Positions 8,736 to 16,107 of a DNA stretch of 44,814 bases are shown piece after piece. The stretch spans positions 1 to 44,814 of the forward strand of contig JAKATR010000024.1 in assembly GCA_021818675.1 (NCBI GenBank), given 5' to 3'. The notes below the pieces were generated by a model. That model searched no databases. It was not told the origin of the DNA and worked only from the letters and a program-made list of their open reading frames with translations. Numbering within the stretch: position 1 is the stretch's first letter; each line of letters opens with the position of its first letter. The stretch comes from Thermoplasmata archaeon. Its GTDB lineage: Archaea > Thermoplasmatota > Thermoplasmata > Thermoplasmatales > Thermoplasmataceae. The position numbers were made by a program, and so were the translations under genes.

Positions 8736-9167
8736 TGTTACACCTCTATACTAGTTTTAAGCATTCATAGAAGCATTTTCAAATAACCCAAGGTCAGGAA
8801 ATTTGTTCTATACCTCTTTCAATCCTCATTTCTATTCAACGAATCACTATTAATCGTTTATGTCATATTATATCTGCAGTGAGTGTTTTCCTCATTTAAC
8901 GATTATTCAACAGCGAAACACTGAACGAGACATGATTAAAGATCGAGTTATAAGACTTTTGCTCAAAAAATAAGGCTCTGCATAAGAAATTGCAATGTTT
9001 CGTATATGATTGTGCTTTCATATTTTAATTTCTCATGAGAAGGCCTTTTTTGAGATTTCCATTTTAGTGTAAATTCAGGCAGGTGGCAAAATAAAAAGTT
9101 CAAAAAACTTTAGTGAAAAACTGGAATTGTTACTACCGTCAACTAAGCGTATTAAGATAAAATTTAA
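8736..9167. other. Gene-poor stretch, left part of the long intergenic region
   Basis: No intact gene is visible in any frame. The part next to 8735 carries the promoter of the minus-strand flavoprotein operon. There are short open pieces between stops (for example near 8970-9050) that may be more of the decayed transposase found just to the right, and an 8-bp inverted repeat (TAATCGTT at 8851-8858, AACGATTA at 8898-8905). Confidence 0.5.
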
Positions 9168-9440
9168 TTTCACAGCAACTTTTTCACAACTATCTCATTC
9201 TTTGTCTGGTCTGTTTTAGCAGATCTCAACCTTCAAACATGTGAGGGGAAAACGAAAGCATTCAAGCAATCATATGGTGCAAAGCTCCACAACATCAGCA
9301 CGTTCAGCAACGACTGCTTGTTGCCGATTCAATTTAATTATCAGTTGAAGTTCAGAAAACAAGATATGGTTTCATGTTTAATTGTAGGCAAATCGAAAGG
9401 AAAATTACCTTACACCATTTTTAGTGCATCACCTTGGTAA
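9168..9440 (+). pseudogene. Decayed transposase-like fragment
   Basis: A 90-codon stretch without stops lies here on the plus strand but has no start codon until late. Its translation includes KQSYGAKLHNISTF followed by a LLPIQF segment, which resembles the Y-G-x-K-L-H...L-P-x region after the first catalytic aspartate of IS4/IS5-type DDE transposases. A stop ends it at 9438, and the reading continues in another frame for about 25 codons. I see no terminal repeats. This is a weak resemblance judged by eye; it could be non-coding. Confidence 0.3.
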
Positions 9441-9518
9441 GCAGATTAAGACTGGTCAGCGACAAACAAGAAAAAATCATGTATTTTGAAACTAAATACG
9501 TCGTGGGTCTCACGCACT

Positions 9519-9537
9519 GAAAAAATTAATATATAAG
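9519..9537 (+). promoter_or_regulatory. BRE/TATA promoter of the hsp20 operon
   Basis: GAAAAAATT (BRE-like purine tract) leads into AATATATAAG, a near-consensus archaeal TATA box centred near 9533. Transcription is expected about 25 bases downstream, near 9558, inside the palindrome at 9551-9573. Confidence 0.65.
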
Positions 9538-9550
9538 AAAGTAATGTATA

Positions 9551-9573
9551 GTTAACAACTATAGGTTGTTAAC
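9551..9573. promoter_or_regulatory. Perfect palindromic operator at the hsp20 start site
   Basis: GTTAACAAC (9551-9559), spacer TATAG, and GTTGTTAAC (9565-9573) form a perfect 9+9 inverted repeat. It covers the predicted transcription start, so a bound protein would block RNA polymerase. The inner half-sites (ACAAC-N5-GTTGT) have the same spacing as, and resemble, the CTAAC-N5-GTTAG site I recall for the heat-shock regulator HSR1 of Archaeoglobus fulgidus. The likely ligand is the winged-helix protein encoded at 10149. Confidence 0.65.
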
Positions 9574-9584
9574 AGGTGATAGAA

Positions 9585-10139
9585 ATGGTGTATAGAAGAA
9601 GAAGAGAAGATGAAGATGACGACGACGACTTCTTTGGAGATATGTTCGACTCATTTGGAATAGACTTTGACAGGTTCAATGAGAGGATGAGAAGAATGTT
9701 TGAAAAGATAGCAAAGGATCCTGAAGCAACTACATTTGGGCCATTTGTATATGGCTTTACATACAAGACAGATCAGAATGGTAAGCCCCTATTCCAGGAA
9801 TTCGGAAACGTTCCGGGTGTACGCAATCCTGGAATAACTCAGGGAGTTGAAAAAGATGTGAGAGAACCAATAACTGATATGAATATCGACGGTTCTAACA
9901 TGTATATAACATATGAACTACCAGGAATCAACAAAAATGACATCGATCTAAAAGTTTCAGATCAGAATGTGGTCTTAAATGTTTCAGGAGGGTCAAGAAA
10001 GTATTACAAAGAGATAGAATCGGAGCACAAATTAAAAGCAGAGAGCACTGAAGCCAAATTCACAAATGGAATCCTCGATGTGAAGATTGCCCTTGATAAA
10101 GCCGACGACCAGAAGGGAAAGAAAATTAAAATAAGTTAG
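9585..10139 (+). CDS. hsp20: Small heat shock protein, Hsp20/alpha-crystallin family
   Basis: Hsp20 proteins form large oligomers that hold unfolding proteins. The 184-residue sequence has a long N-terminal arm with a very acidic patch (EDEDDDDD at residues 8-15) and Phe/Arg-rich helix, then the alpha-crystallin domain from about residue 95 (DMNIDGSNMYITYELPGINK onward), the NGILDVKI strand near the end, and a C-terminal I-K-I motif for oligomer contacts. ATG 9585 is preferred to GTG 9576 because AGGTGA (9574-9579) sits five bases before the ATG and would overlap the GTG. It is transcribed from the palindrome-bearing promoter, with a regulator gene 9 bases downstream. Confidence 0.9.
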   Translation: MVYRRRREDEDDDDDFFGDMFDSFGIDFDRFNERMRRMFEKIAKDPEATTFGPFVYGFTYKTDQNGKPLFQEFGNVPGVRNPGITQGVEKDVREPITDMNIDGSNMYITYELPGINKNDIDLKVSDQNVVLNVSGGSRKYYKEIESEHKLKAESTEAKFTNGILDVKIALDKADDQKGKKIKIS

Positions 10140-10148
10140 GGATTCGAC

Positions 10149-10745
10149 GTGAATGATGATTTCGATCTCATTCTCTCTATTTTTGAAAATTCAACAAGGA
10201 GAGAAATATTGAGGAGGCTCGTGCTGGACGATTCATATGCTCTGGAGATCAGCAGACAAATTGGTCTCTCTCAACAGGCAATAAATAAGCAACTCGAAGT
10301 GCTGGAGAGAGCCAATCTAATTTTTTCAGTGGGAAGAGAACAAAACCCTCAGGGGGCATCCAGAAAAATTTATAGACCCACCGGCTTTTCCACATTAATA
10401 ATTGACTATTCCAGGAATTTTATTGAAACTAAACGATACCCTCTTGAAATTTTTCAAGAGACTGAAAATTATCTTAACGACAACAATGAAAGTTTATTAA
10501 ATTCCCTTCGTGATATCAATAAAAGAATAGACGAATTGATGAAAAATAGGGCATCTTTAATAAGGCAAAAGGACTCGCTGATTTCATCCATAACAAGGAA
10601 GATCAGTGAAAGCGTTCAAGATAATATCTCAAGAGAAATTTTACTGAATTACCTTGAACTGCTGGATACTGAAGAGGTTTCAAAAAAATTATCGCTTCCA
10701 GTTTTTTATGTAAATGATGTTGTTTCCAGATTTTTTAACCTATAA
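10149..10745 (+). CDS. Winged-helix transcriptional regulator with C-terminal coiled coil, probable heat-shock regulator
   Basis: Residues 1-80 form an ArsR-like winged helix: STRREILRRLVLDD (helix 1), then YALEISRQIGLSQQAINKQL (helix-turn-helix) and a wing with RKIYRPTG. The rest, about residues 100-160, is heptad-rich (INKRIDELMKNRASLIRQK), fitting dimerisation, followed by a small helical end. It is the second gene of the hsp20 operon, starting with GTG 9 bases after the hsp20 stop, so it probably controls its own promoter through the palindrome at 9551-9573. Domain layout and context resemble archaeal heat-shock regulators such as HSR1. The last 11 bases overlap the convergent methyltransferase gene. 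Confidence 0.75.
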   Translation: MNDDFDLILSIFENSTRREILRRLVLDDSYALEISRQIGLSQQAINKQLEVLERANLIFSVGREQNPQGASRKIYRPTGFSTLIIDYSRNFIETKRYPLEIFQETENYLNDNNESLLNSLRDINKRIDELMKNRASLIRQKDSLISSITRKISESVQDNISREILLNYLELLDTEEVSKKLSLPVFYVNDVVSRFFNL

Positions 10746-11730
10746 TATTTTTCTTCATCTTAATATAATATCGTGTGAGCGATCTGTGTATAGGTAGTGG
10801 AAGTATGAATAGTGTTGAGAATGAATCATCAAAATCGTGTAGGTATTCAAGAGTGTTTGTTACCAGTATAATAGAGCCATCATCTTTTAAGACCTCGTTC
10901 ATCTTCTCAGGAAGTTTAGAGAAAAGGTCAGCAGTTTCAATTCCTGCCTTTGAGGAACTTCTCCCATAAGGAAGATCTGTTACAATGGCATCTACCTTCA
11001 GTGTGCTGGAATATTCCAGAAAGTTTGCCCTTGTCACAATATAATCATGAATGCCGAAGAATTTCAGGTTAAGCCTGGTCCCTATAACCATCTCCTGTGA
11101 TATATCGATACCTATTACATTGTATTTGAGAAGACCAGCTTCAATGAGCATTCCACCGGTACCGCAAAATGGATCCATTATCGTTCCGCCATCAGGAACG
11201 TCTGCCACATTAATGCAAAATCTTGAAAAACGTGGATCCATGGACGTAGGAGAAAAAAATGGCCTCATTCCCGCTTTCCTGGTCTGAAGTTTTTCGTAAC
11301 TGGCCTGATATATCTGCTTACTTAGATACCAGATTTTTTCCACATGGTACGCAATGAATATGTTATCGGGATTTTTAAAATTAACACGTCCTTTTGCTCC
11401 CAGTTTTTCACCAATATCTTTTTCATCCGGGGTTGAATGGCAATCAGAAGAATCTCTAATTCTTAAATAAAATTGGCCATAAGAAGCATCAAGTGGTTGC
11501 ACTTCATTGAAATTGTTAAACGTGTAAACTATCTCTGTAATTCTCTTGACAAAACTGGATCTTTCAAGTAATTTTGGGCTGCAGTCTATTAAGAGAACAC
11601 CTTCAAACAGCCTCTCAAATTTTGTATTTTTTTCAGATTTTTGAAACGATTCAATCTCCTTAAAAAAGAAATCAGAGAAACCTATCTGATATTCGACTAT
11701 TAATCCATTCTTATTTTGGCTTTTTTTCAC
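10735..11730 (-). CDS. trmG10: tRNA (guanine10-N2)-dimethyltransferase, Trm-G10/Trm11 family
   Basis: This family methylates N2 of G10 in tRNA. The C-terminal half is a class I SAM methyltransferase: MDPFCGTGGMLIEAG (motif I), GIDISQEM (motif II), and VTDLPYGRSS as the catalytic motif (usually D-P-P-Y, here D-L-P-Y as in many archaeal members). The N-terminal half, with VLLIDCSPKLLERSSF and FYLRIRDSS, fits the THUMP-containing domain. The start is uncertain. The GTG at 11730 overlaps the rpoL end by 20 bases and is preferred to the ATG at 11781, which would overlap by 71. It follows rpoL in the same operon. Confidence 0.85.
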   Translation of the reverse strand: MKKSQNKNGLIVEYQIGFSDFFFKEIESFQKSEKNTKFERLFEGVLLIDCSPKLLERSSFVKRITEIVYTFNNFNEVQPLDASYGQFYLRIRDSSDCHSTPDEKDIGEKLGAKGRVNFKNPDNIFIAYHVEKIWYLSKQIYQASYEKLQTRKAGMRPFFSPTSMDPRFSRFCINVADVPDGGTIMDPFCGTGGMLIEAGLLKYNVIGIDISQEMVIGTRLNLKFFGIHDYIVTRANFLEYSSTLKVDAIVTDLPYGRSSSKAGIETADLFSKLPEKMNEVLKDDGSIILVTNTLEYLHDFDDSFSTLFILPLPIHRSLTRYYIKMKKNIIG

Positions 11731-12022
11731 TTTCTTCAAGCCTTTTGAATTCCTTTGAAAGATCTGAAGATAAGCCATCATATATTTTACTCAGTCTGGC
11801 AATAGAACGTTTGACTGCAGCTTGTGGTTTTCCGGATTTTACCTTAACGTATACTCTTGGATTGTCAATTACAGGGTGTTTGATATAATACTTTGATTCC
11901 TCAACCTGTTCATCTTTCAACAGTTCCTCTACTAAAGGTCTTAATAATGTATTATCATAATTTAAAACTTCAAAGGTAATGGAGTTTTTATCCTTCTCTA
12001 TGATCTTTATCTTGCTGTCCAT
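11711..12022 (-). CDS. rpoL: DNA-directed RNA polymerase subunit L
   Basis: RpoL pairs with RpoD to form the alpha-like assembly platform of archaeal RNA polymerase. The 103-residue protein has the family core NTLLRPLVEELLKDEQVE and YYIKHPVIDNPRVYVK (the typical Y-x-x-x-H-P-L region), then a long C-terminal helix with a charged tail somewhat longer than usual. A perfect 12-base palindrome GATTAATTAATC at 12041-12052 lies 25 bases before the ATG, where a leaderless TATA box would be. Confidence 0.9.
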   Translation of the reverse strand: MDSKIKIIEKDKNSITFEVLNYDNTLLRPLVEELLKDEQVEESKYYIKHPVIDNPRVYVKVKSGKPQAAVKRSIARLSKIYDGLSSDLSKEFKRLEESEKKPK

Positions 12023-12150
12023 CTTTCCGTTATAGCTTACGATTAATTAATCTTATTCTCCTTACGCTCTTCTTTTGTAATGTTAGAATAATGTGCTCTA
12101 TGCTTGTTTTTATAATTACTAATTGCACTACTATTAGCCTATCATATATC

Positions 12151-12810
12151 TTAGTTCACTACTTTTTGCTTCTTCCCATTCTTATGTCGATAGTACAAAT
12201 AAATTAGAACCAGGATGAAAGCTGCTACACCTGCATACGTATAGTCGTTGAATGCTCCAAGAATATTTTTCCAGTTTGAACCAAAGATAAATCCAAGGTA
12301 AACAAGTATACTATCCCAGATTATTGTTCCTATTAGTGTATATATTGCAAATGTAGAAAATTTCATTCTGGCAATGCCTGCGGGAATAGAGATGAATGTT
12401 CTGAATATTGGTGTCATTCTTGTAAGAAAAACAGAAATTTTTCCATATTTCATAAACCACTTGTGAGTAATTCTTATTGAATTTTCGTCCAGGCCGACAT
12501 ATTTTCCAAATTTTAAAATACCCGGTTCTCCGCCATAATATCCAATCGCATAAGCAATTGAAGATCCAGCTAAATTTCCAAGGGTACCTGCGGTAATAAC
12601 CAGAATATATGCGGGTACAGGACCAAACGAGGGAAGGCCTCCTGTCAACGCAAGATAACCTCCGAACGCCATTACTACTTCCGATGGTACCGGGAGCAGT
12701 AATCCTTCAAGGAGCATTAGAAAGAAAATGCCCGGATATCCAATTGTTTGAATAATTAGTATGATATCTGATATTATGACATCCAGAATCCCGGTTATGA
12801 AAGAAGTCAT
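12151..12810 (-). CDS. DedA family membrane protein
   Basis: DedA proteins are widespread inner-membrane proteins implicated in lipid scrambling and membrane homeostasis. The 219-residue protein has the family hallmarks: a first re-entrant helix ending in EGLLLPVPSEVVM, then GTLGNLAGSSIAYAIGYYGG, and the second re-entrant motif FLTRMTPIFRTFISIPAGIARM with the conserved Arg residues and Pro. Two or three further helices end in a basic tail. ATG 12810 is chosen over GTG 12825. It begins one base after the dCMP deaminase stop and has GGAG upstream, so it is translationally coupled to that gene. Confidence 0.88.
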   Translation of the reverse strand: MTSFITGILDVIISDIILIIQTIGYPGIFFLMLLEGLLLPVPSEVVMAFGGYLALTGGLPSFGPVPAYILVITAGTLGNLAGSSIAYAIGYYGGEPGILKFGKYVGLDENSIRITHKWFMKYGKISVFLTRMTPIFRTFISIPAGIARMKFSTFAIYTLIGTIIWDSILVYLGFIFGSNWKNILGAFNDYTYAGVAAFILVLIYLYYRHKNGKKQKVVN

Positions 12811-12811
12811 T

Positions 12812-13324
12812 TCAATCTTCTCCACTAACTTTTGAAAACTGTACGCCTATCATTTGCTGAATTTCCTCATTTGACAGTGTAAACTTCCTCTTATTAATAT
12901 TGCTTTCAAGAAGCATAAGCTCTGACAACTCATCTGGATATCCTTCTGCATAAACAATCTCAACTATTTTAGCATTCATGAGCATTTTGGAGCAGACAAC
13001 GCATGGATGGGTAGTGGTATAGATTATTGAATTCCTTATGCTCACGCCATGGACGGCGGCCTGAATTATAGCATTTTGTTCAGCGTGTAATCCTCTGCAG
13101 AGCTCATGTCTTTCCCCTGAAGGTATGTTCATGTCATCCCTGATGCAACCTACAACATCGCAATGGGCTGTATTACTTGGGGGCCCATTGTATCCCGTAG
13201 CCAATATATTTCTATCTCTGACCAAAACAGCCCCAACTTTCCTTCTTATGCAATTTGATCTTGATGCAGCTAAGAAAGCCATTCTCATAAAATACTGGTC
13301 CCATGAAGGCTGTTTTCCATTCAT
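12812..13324 (-). CDS. dCMP deaminase family protein (ComEB-like)
   Basis: This zinc enzyme deaminates dCMP to dUMP to feed thymidylate synthesis. Zinc and catalytic motifs are complete: LHAEQNAI (His and general-base Glu) and HPCVVCSKM (two Cys). The extra insertion with cysteines between them (AHCDVVGC and ELCRGLHAE) is typical of dCMP deaminases with a second zinc site. [10 protein letters not shown] is the substrate-loop signature. The length of 170 residues is normal. The ATG at 13324 is the only good start. Confidence 0.9.
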   Translation of the reverse strand: MNGKQPSWDQYFMRMAFLAASRSNCIRRKVGAVLVRDRNILATGYNGPPSNTAHCDVVGCIRDDMNIPSGERHELCRGLHAEQNAIIQAAVHGVSIRNSIIYTTTHPCVVCSKMLMNAKIVEIVYAEGYPDELSELMLLESNINKRKFTLSNEEIQQMIGVQFSKVSGED

Positions 13325-13358
13325 TTATTAAGACTTCAAAAAATAGTAAATGTGGGAA

Positions 13359-14525
13359 TTACTCCACATCAAGAACGGCCTCATGCTTTTTTCCCTTATT
13401 TTTGTTGCCCGGTTGACCTTCCATATCCTGGAATCTTCCTTTTAGTTTTTCCATAACCTTTGGCATGGTGGTGTATTCCATATCCTCTTCCGGGAGTCTG
13501 TGTGGCTCAAAGGGGCCCATTCTCCTAATATAATCGGCTATATCTGAAGCAAGTTTTCTTGCACCATCGAAAGCTGGATCATCAAACATATCAACAGGAC
13601 CAGAGAGTTTTCCATCTTTGTATACAAAACCCAATGCTCCTACTTTCGGCGGGCCATCAAACCTTGACATTTTTGAATATTTCAATCCAACAGGCATAAG
13701 AGGACCATTAAAAGAACCCCTCATCCATCCTGAAACAAGATATGGATGGGAAAAAGCCTCCATTGCTTCCCCTGATGCAGGAAGCCCTGATTGAATTCTC
13801 ACTATGGCTGCAGGGTCGTCTTTACCTACATATTCTCCAGCGATAAATGAAAGCTTGTCTGTTGTAATTACAGCAACATTCTCATCTGGAAGTTTTTGAT
13901 GAGTTTCCTTTGTGAGAACTCTCTTGATGACATATCTGCTTTTCGATCCGATAAGGGAAATTATATCGTACATTTCCTCGGGTGCATCAAGATAAATATT
14001 TTTTCCTTCAATGATATCCCATACTTCGAATCGGAATCCCTCATGCATGTTGTTGTCAATAACAAGTCCTGGAGTATTAAACGGATCTGCAAACATTTTA
14101 AAAATCGGATAGTTGAAAGCGCCCGGTTCGGTTTTATCCATCATATATACAATAAATGGTTCAGATTTCCTTGGTGTTATTTCCATTTCGGCAATGCCCG
14201 GACCCATTCCCTTGATATTACCAGAAAATGAATCCTTTAACAAGTCTTGACCTGCTCCATATAAACCAAGTTTCTTTGCAACTTCAGTTCCTGCCTTGAA
14301 AGCGTCCCATGCAAGCCCGTGTACCTCTTTTGCGTTAATTCCAAGATTGTGGGCCATGGTTATCTGTATGTCGTCCCCGATACTGGAAATGTGAAAATCA
14401 GAAATAATTCCTTTTCCATGATCTTTCACATGACTTCTTACCTGGTTTACTACATCCTCATGAACAGTGGTATGACCGGGAAGGCTACCTATGTCTGCCT
14501 TAATATGGCTCAATGTAACTTTCAT
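13359..14525 (-). CDS. fbp: Bifunctional fructose-1,6-bisphosphate aldolase/phosphatase
   Basis: This archaeal one-enzyme route joins triose phosphates and removes phosphate to give fructose 6-phosphate in gluconeogenesis. The 388-residue sequence matches the family along its length: KADIGSLPGHTTVH at the N-terminus (metal ligands Asp and His), SSIGDDIQITMAH, YGAGQDLL, DKTEPGAFNYP, and ITTDKLSFIAGEYVGKDDPA, which carries the Schiff-base lysine and nearby residues. A C-terminal extension of about 20 residues is charged and probably disordered. A TATA box TATTAATAAA (14547-14556 read on the minus strand) lies 26 bases before the ATG, so the message is probably leaderless. Confidence 0.95.
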   Translation of the reverse strand: MKVTLSHIKADIGSLPGHTTVHEDVVNQVRSHVKDHGKGIISDFHISSIGDDIQITMAHNLGINAKEVHGLAWDAFKAGTEVAKKLGLYGAGQDLLKDSFSGNIKGMGPGIAEMEITPRKSEPFIVYMMDKTEPGAFNYPIFKMFADPFNTPGLVIDNNMHEGFRFEVWDIIEGKNIYLDAPEEMYDIISLIGSKSRYVIKRVLTKETHQKLPDENVAVITTDKLSFIAGEYVGKDDPAAIVRIQSGLPASGEAMEAFSHPYLVSGWMRGSFNGPLMPVGLKYSKMSRFDGPPKVGALGFVYKDGKLSGPVDMFDDPAFDGARKLASDIADYIRRMGPFEPHRLPEEDMEYTTMPKVMEKLKGRFQDMEGQPGNKNKGKKHEAVLDVE

Positions 14526-14624
14526 TGATCATTAATGACTAATTCATATTAATAAATTATCTCACTATAATCTATATATTTTGAAGTAATTGTATTATTT
14601 ATCCAAAGTTGAGGGATAAACACG

Positions 14625-14969
14625 ATTAAAGTTCAGAGGGTTTATGAGGAGATAGAGGAGGCTCCTGATACGGTGTTTGTTCTGGTGGACAGAATCTGGC
14701 CCAGAGGTGTCACAAGGGAACGCCTTAAAAATGTTATATGGATAAAAGATTTATCGCCAAGCAATCAACTAAGAAAATGGTTTTCCCATGAGTCATCAAA
14801 ATGGGACGAGTTCAAAAAACGATACTATATGGAAATAGAAGGAACGCAGGCTATTAAAGATATTATGATGGTAGCAAAACAAAAGAATATTGTTCTTCTT
14901 TATGGTTCAAAAGAAAGAAGTTTTAACAATGCCGTGGCACTGAAAGATTTCATTGAGAGAAATCTATAG
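14625..14969 (+). CDS. DUF488 family protein with an apparent AUU start codon
   Basis: The DUF488 core is clear: VLVDRIWPRGVTRERL, WIKDLSPSNQLRKWFSHE, and LLYGSKERSFNNAVALKDF. The family's N-terminus, normally M-I-K-V-K-R-V-Y-E, is present as IKVQRVYEEIEEAPD, but no ATG, GTG or TTG precedes it in frame before a TGA. The only candidates are ATT at 14625, with GAGGGA (14611-14616) eight bases upstream, or the ATA at 14616. The first usual start codon, GTG at 14673, would delete 16 conserved residues. I place the start at the ATT. The function of the family is unknown; it is about 115 residues long, as usual. Confidence 0.75.
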   Translation: MKVQRVYEEIEEAPDTVFVLVDRIWPRGVTRERLKNVIWIKDLSPSNQLRKWFSHESSKWDEFKKRYYMEIEGTQAIKDIMMVAKQKNIVLLYGSKERSFNNAVALKDFIERNL

Positions 14970-14999
14970 ACAAAAAATAGAAATAATTTTTAATCCATT

Positions 15000-15215
15000 T
15001 TACGCGGGGACTATTCTCACTACATTACTGCCTCTGACCACAACCATTCCTAATTTTTTTGTAACTGTGTCAGAATTTTCTTCCACGTCATCCATGACCA
15101 TATTCATGTATTCATCGTAACCTGTAAGGACTCCCTCTAAGGTCCTGTTGTCCTTCAATAACAAAACTACTTTTCTGTTCAAACTCTCTTCCAACAATTT
15201 CATTGGCATTATCAT
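15000..15215 (-). CDS. Sm-like (LSm) RNA-binding protein
   Basis: Archaeal LSm proteins form heptameric rings that bind U-rich RNA. The 71-residue protein has both motifs: Sm1 (VVLLLKDNRTLEGVLTGYDE followed by MNMVMDD) and Sm2 (GMVVVRGSNVVRIVP). AGGTGA, which overlaps the stop codon of the small gene upstream, serves ATG 15215. It is the last gene of a csl4-small protein-lsm operon, placing it with RNA decay functions. Confidence 0.93.
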   Translation of the reverse strand: MIMPMKLLEESLNRKVVLLLKDNRTLEGVLTGYDEYMNMVMDDVEENSDTVTKKLGMVVVRGSNVVRIVPA

Positions 15216-15223
15216 TTATTCAC

Positions 15224-15361
15224 CTAATTATATTCTTCTCCATCTACGTTCTCTTCTCTGCTCATTATGACCTGAATCAGCCCTTTCAGAACTTCTTTCA
15301 CATCATCCAATTCTCTTCTCATATTGCTTAATTCTGTTGTTAATTTTTTAAAATCTTCCAT
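15224..15361 (-). CDS. Small 45-residue coiled-coil protein between csl4 and lsm
   Basis: Between the Csl4 stop and the LSm start, a complete small gene begins with ATG 4 bases after the Csl4 stop and ends with a TAG that overlaps the LSm Shine-Dalgarno site. The product starts MEDFKKLTTELSNM. Hydrophobic residues at 4, 7, 11, 14, 18, 21, 25, 28 and 32 (F, L, L, M, L, V, L, L, I) give an unbroken 3-4 heptad pattern over four heptads, then an acidic tail. A two- or three-stranded coiled coil is expected. No family is recognised. The tight packing and regular heptads argue that it is real; its role in RNA processing is only inferred from its neighbours. Confidence 0.7.
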   Translation of the reverse strand: MEDFKKLTTELSNMRRELDDVKEVLKGLIQVIMSREENVDGEEYN

Positions 15362-15365
15362 ACTT

Positions 15366-15959
15366 TCACTGTCTGTTTTCAATATCATCACCAAAACTAA
15401 TCATGTCTCCATAATCGTTTGTATATTTTCTCTGCTCTGTTCTCTCGCAGTTCTCGCAATAAAGAGCTCCATTCTTCATTACGAGGAATTCCCTGCATCT
15501 TGAGCATCTTGCTTTGACTACTCCAAGATTTCTTCCCATAATACCCAATTCAAAATTTTGGCCCATTCTCAAGACTTTGCCTCTGATGAAATCTCCAGTT
15601 CTAATGTTGGGAATATCATTGGATCTGCCACGGTCTCCCTGGCCGAATCTTATGTATCCTTCTGCAGTGTAGGGAACAAGTCCATACTTGGGATCACTGA
15701 AACCCCCTATTTTGACTATTGCCTGTCTCTGGTCAACCTTTATCAATTGCCCATAGCAAATGTCTCCTACTCTTGGTTTAAGCCTAACTTTATCGGTTTT
15801 AACGTAAATGATCATTCTGTTATCATCTTTCATGACTCTACCAAACGCCAATGATTTTACATAACCGTCGCTTTCCACTGTATTAACACCAGGAACATAT
15901 TCTTCAGCAGATGAAAGGACTTCACCGGGAAATACTATTTTGTCATCATTATTTGCCAT
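15366..15959 (-). CDS. csl4: Exosome subunit Csl4
   Basis: Csl4 is an RNA-binding cap of the archaeal exosome, which degrades RNA 3' to 5'. The protein has an N-terminal domain (FPGEVLSSAEEYVPG), an S1 domain with VGDICYGQLIKVDQRQA and GDFIRGKVLRMG, and a C-terminal zinc ribbon with CSRC and CENC. I start at ATG 15959 (197 residues, normal for the family), not at 16067, because a TATA box TTATAATC (complement of 15980-15987) lies 24 bases before it and the family N-terminus begins there. It heads the operon with the coiled-coil protein and LSm. ArcS is divergent. Confidence 0.92.
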   Translation of the reverse strand: MANNDDKIVFPGEVLSSAEEYVPGVNTVESDGYVKSLAFGRVMKDDNRMIIYVKTDKVRLKPRVGDICYGQLIKVDQRQAIVKIGGFSDPKYGLVPYTAEGYIRFGQGDRGRSNDIPNIRTGDFIRGKVLRMGQNFELGIMGRNLGVVKARCSRCREFLVMKNGALYCENCERTEQRKYTNDYGDMISFGDDIENRQ

Positions 15960-15979
15960 ATTTAACACGTCTGAACTCT

Positions 15980-15987
15980 GATTATAA
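15980..15987 (-). promoter_or_regulatory. TATA box of the csl4 operon
   Basis: TTATAATC on the minus strand, about 24 bases before the Csl4 ATG at 15959. The spacing fits a leaderless transcript and supports the shorter Csl4 start. Confidence 0.5.
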
Positions 15988-16107
15988 CAATTATAATAGA
16001 ACCAAATCATAATTTGCCTATTAATATTTTCTGACTTGGATAACCAATTCCCAATTAGTCTGCCCACAAAAGCGAAAAAAGTAATTGCTTAGCTGCATTG
16101 ACCTTCT

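Noticed and set aside
9541-9580. The hsp20 palindrome as a transposon end or attachment site
   Set aside because: There is no matching copy elsewhere in the window, and its position on the promoter start site is better explained as an operator.
15960-16067. N-terminal extension of Csl4 up to 16067
   Set aside because: The extra 36 residues do not fit the family, and a TATA box is inside this stretch at the right distance for the ATG at 15959.
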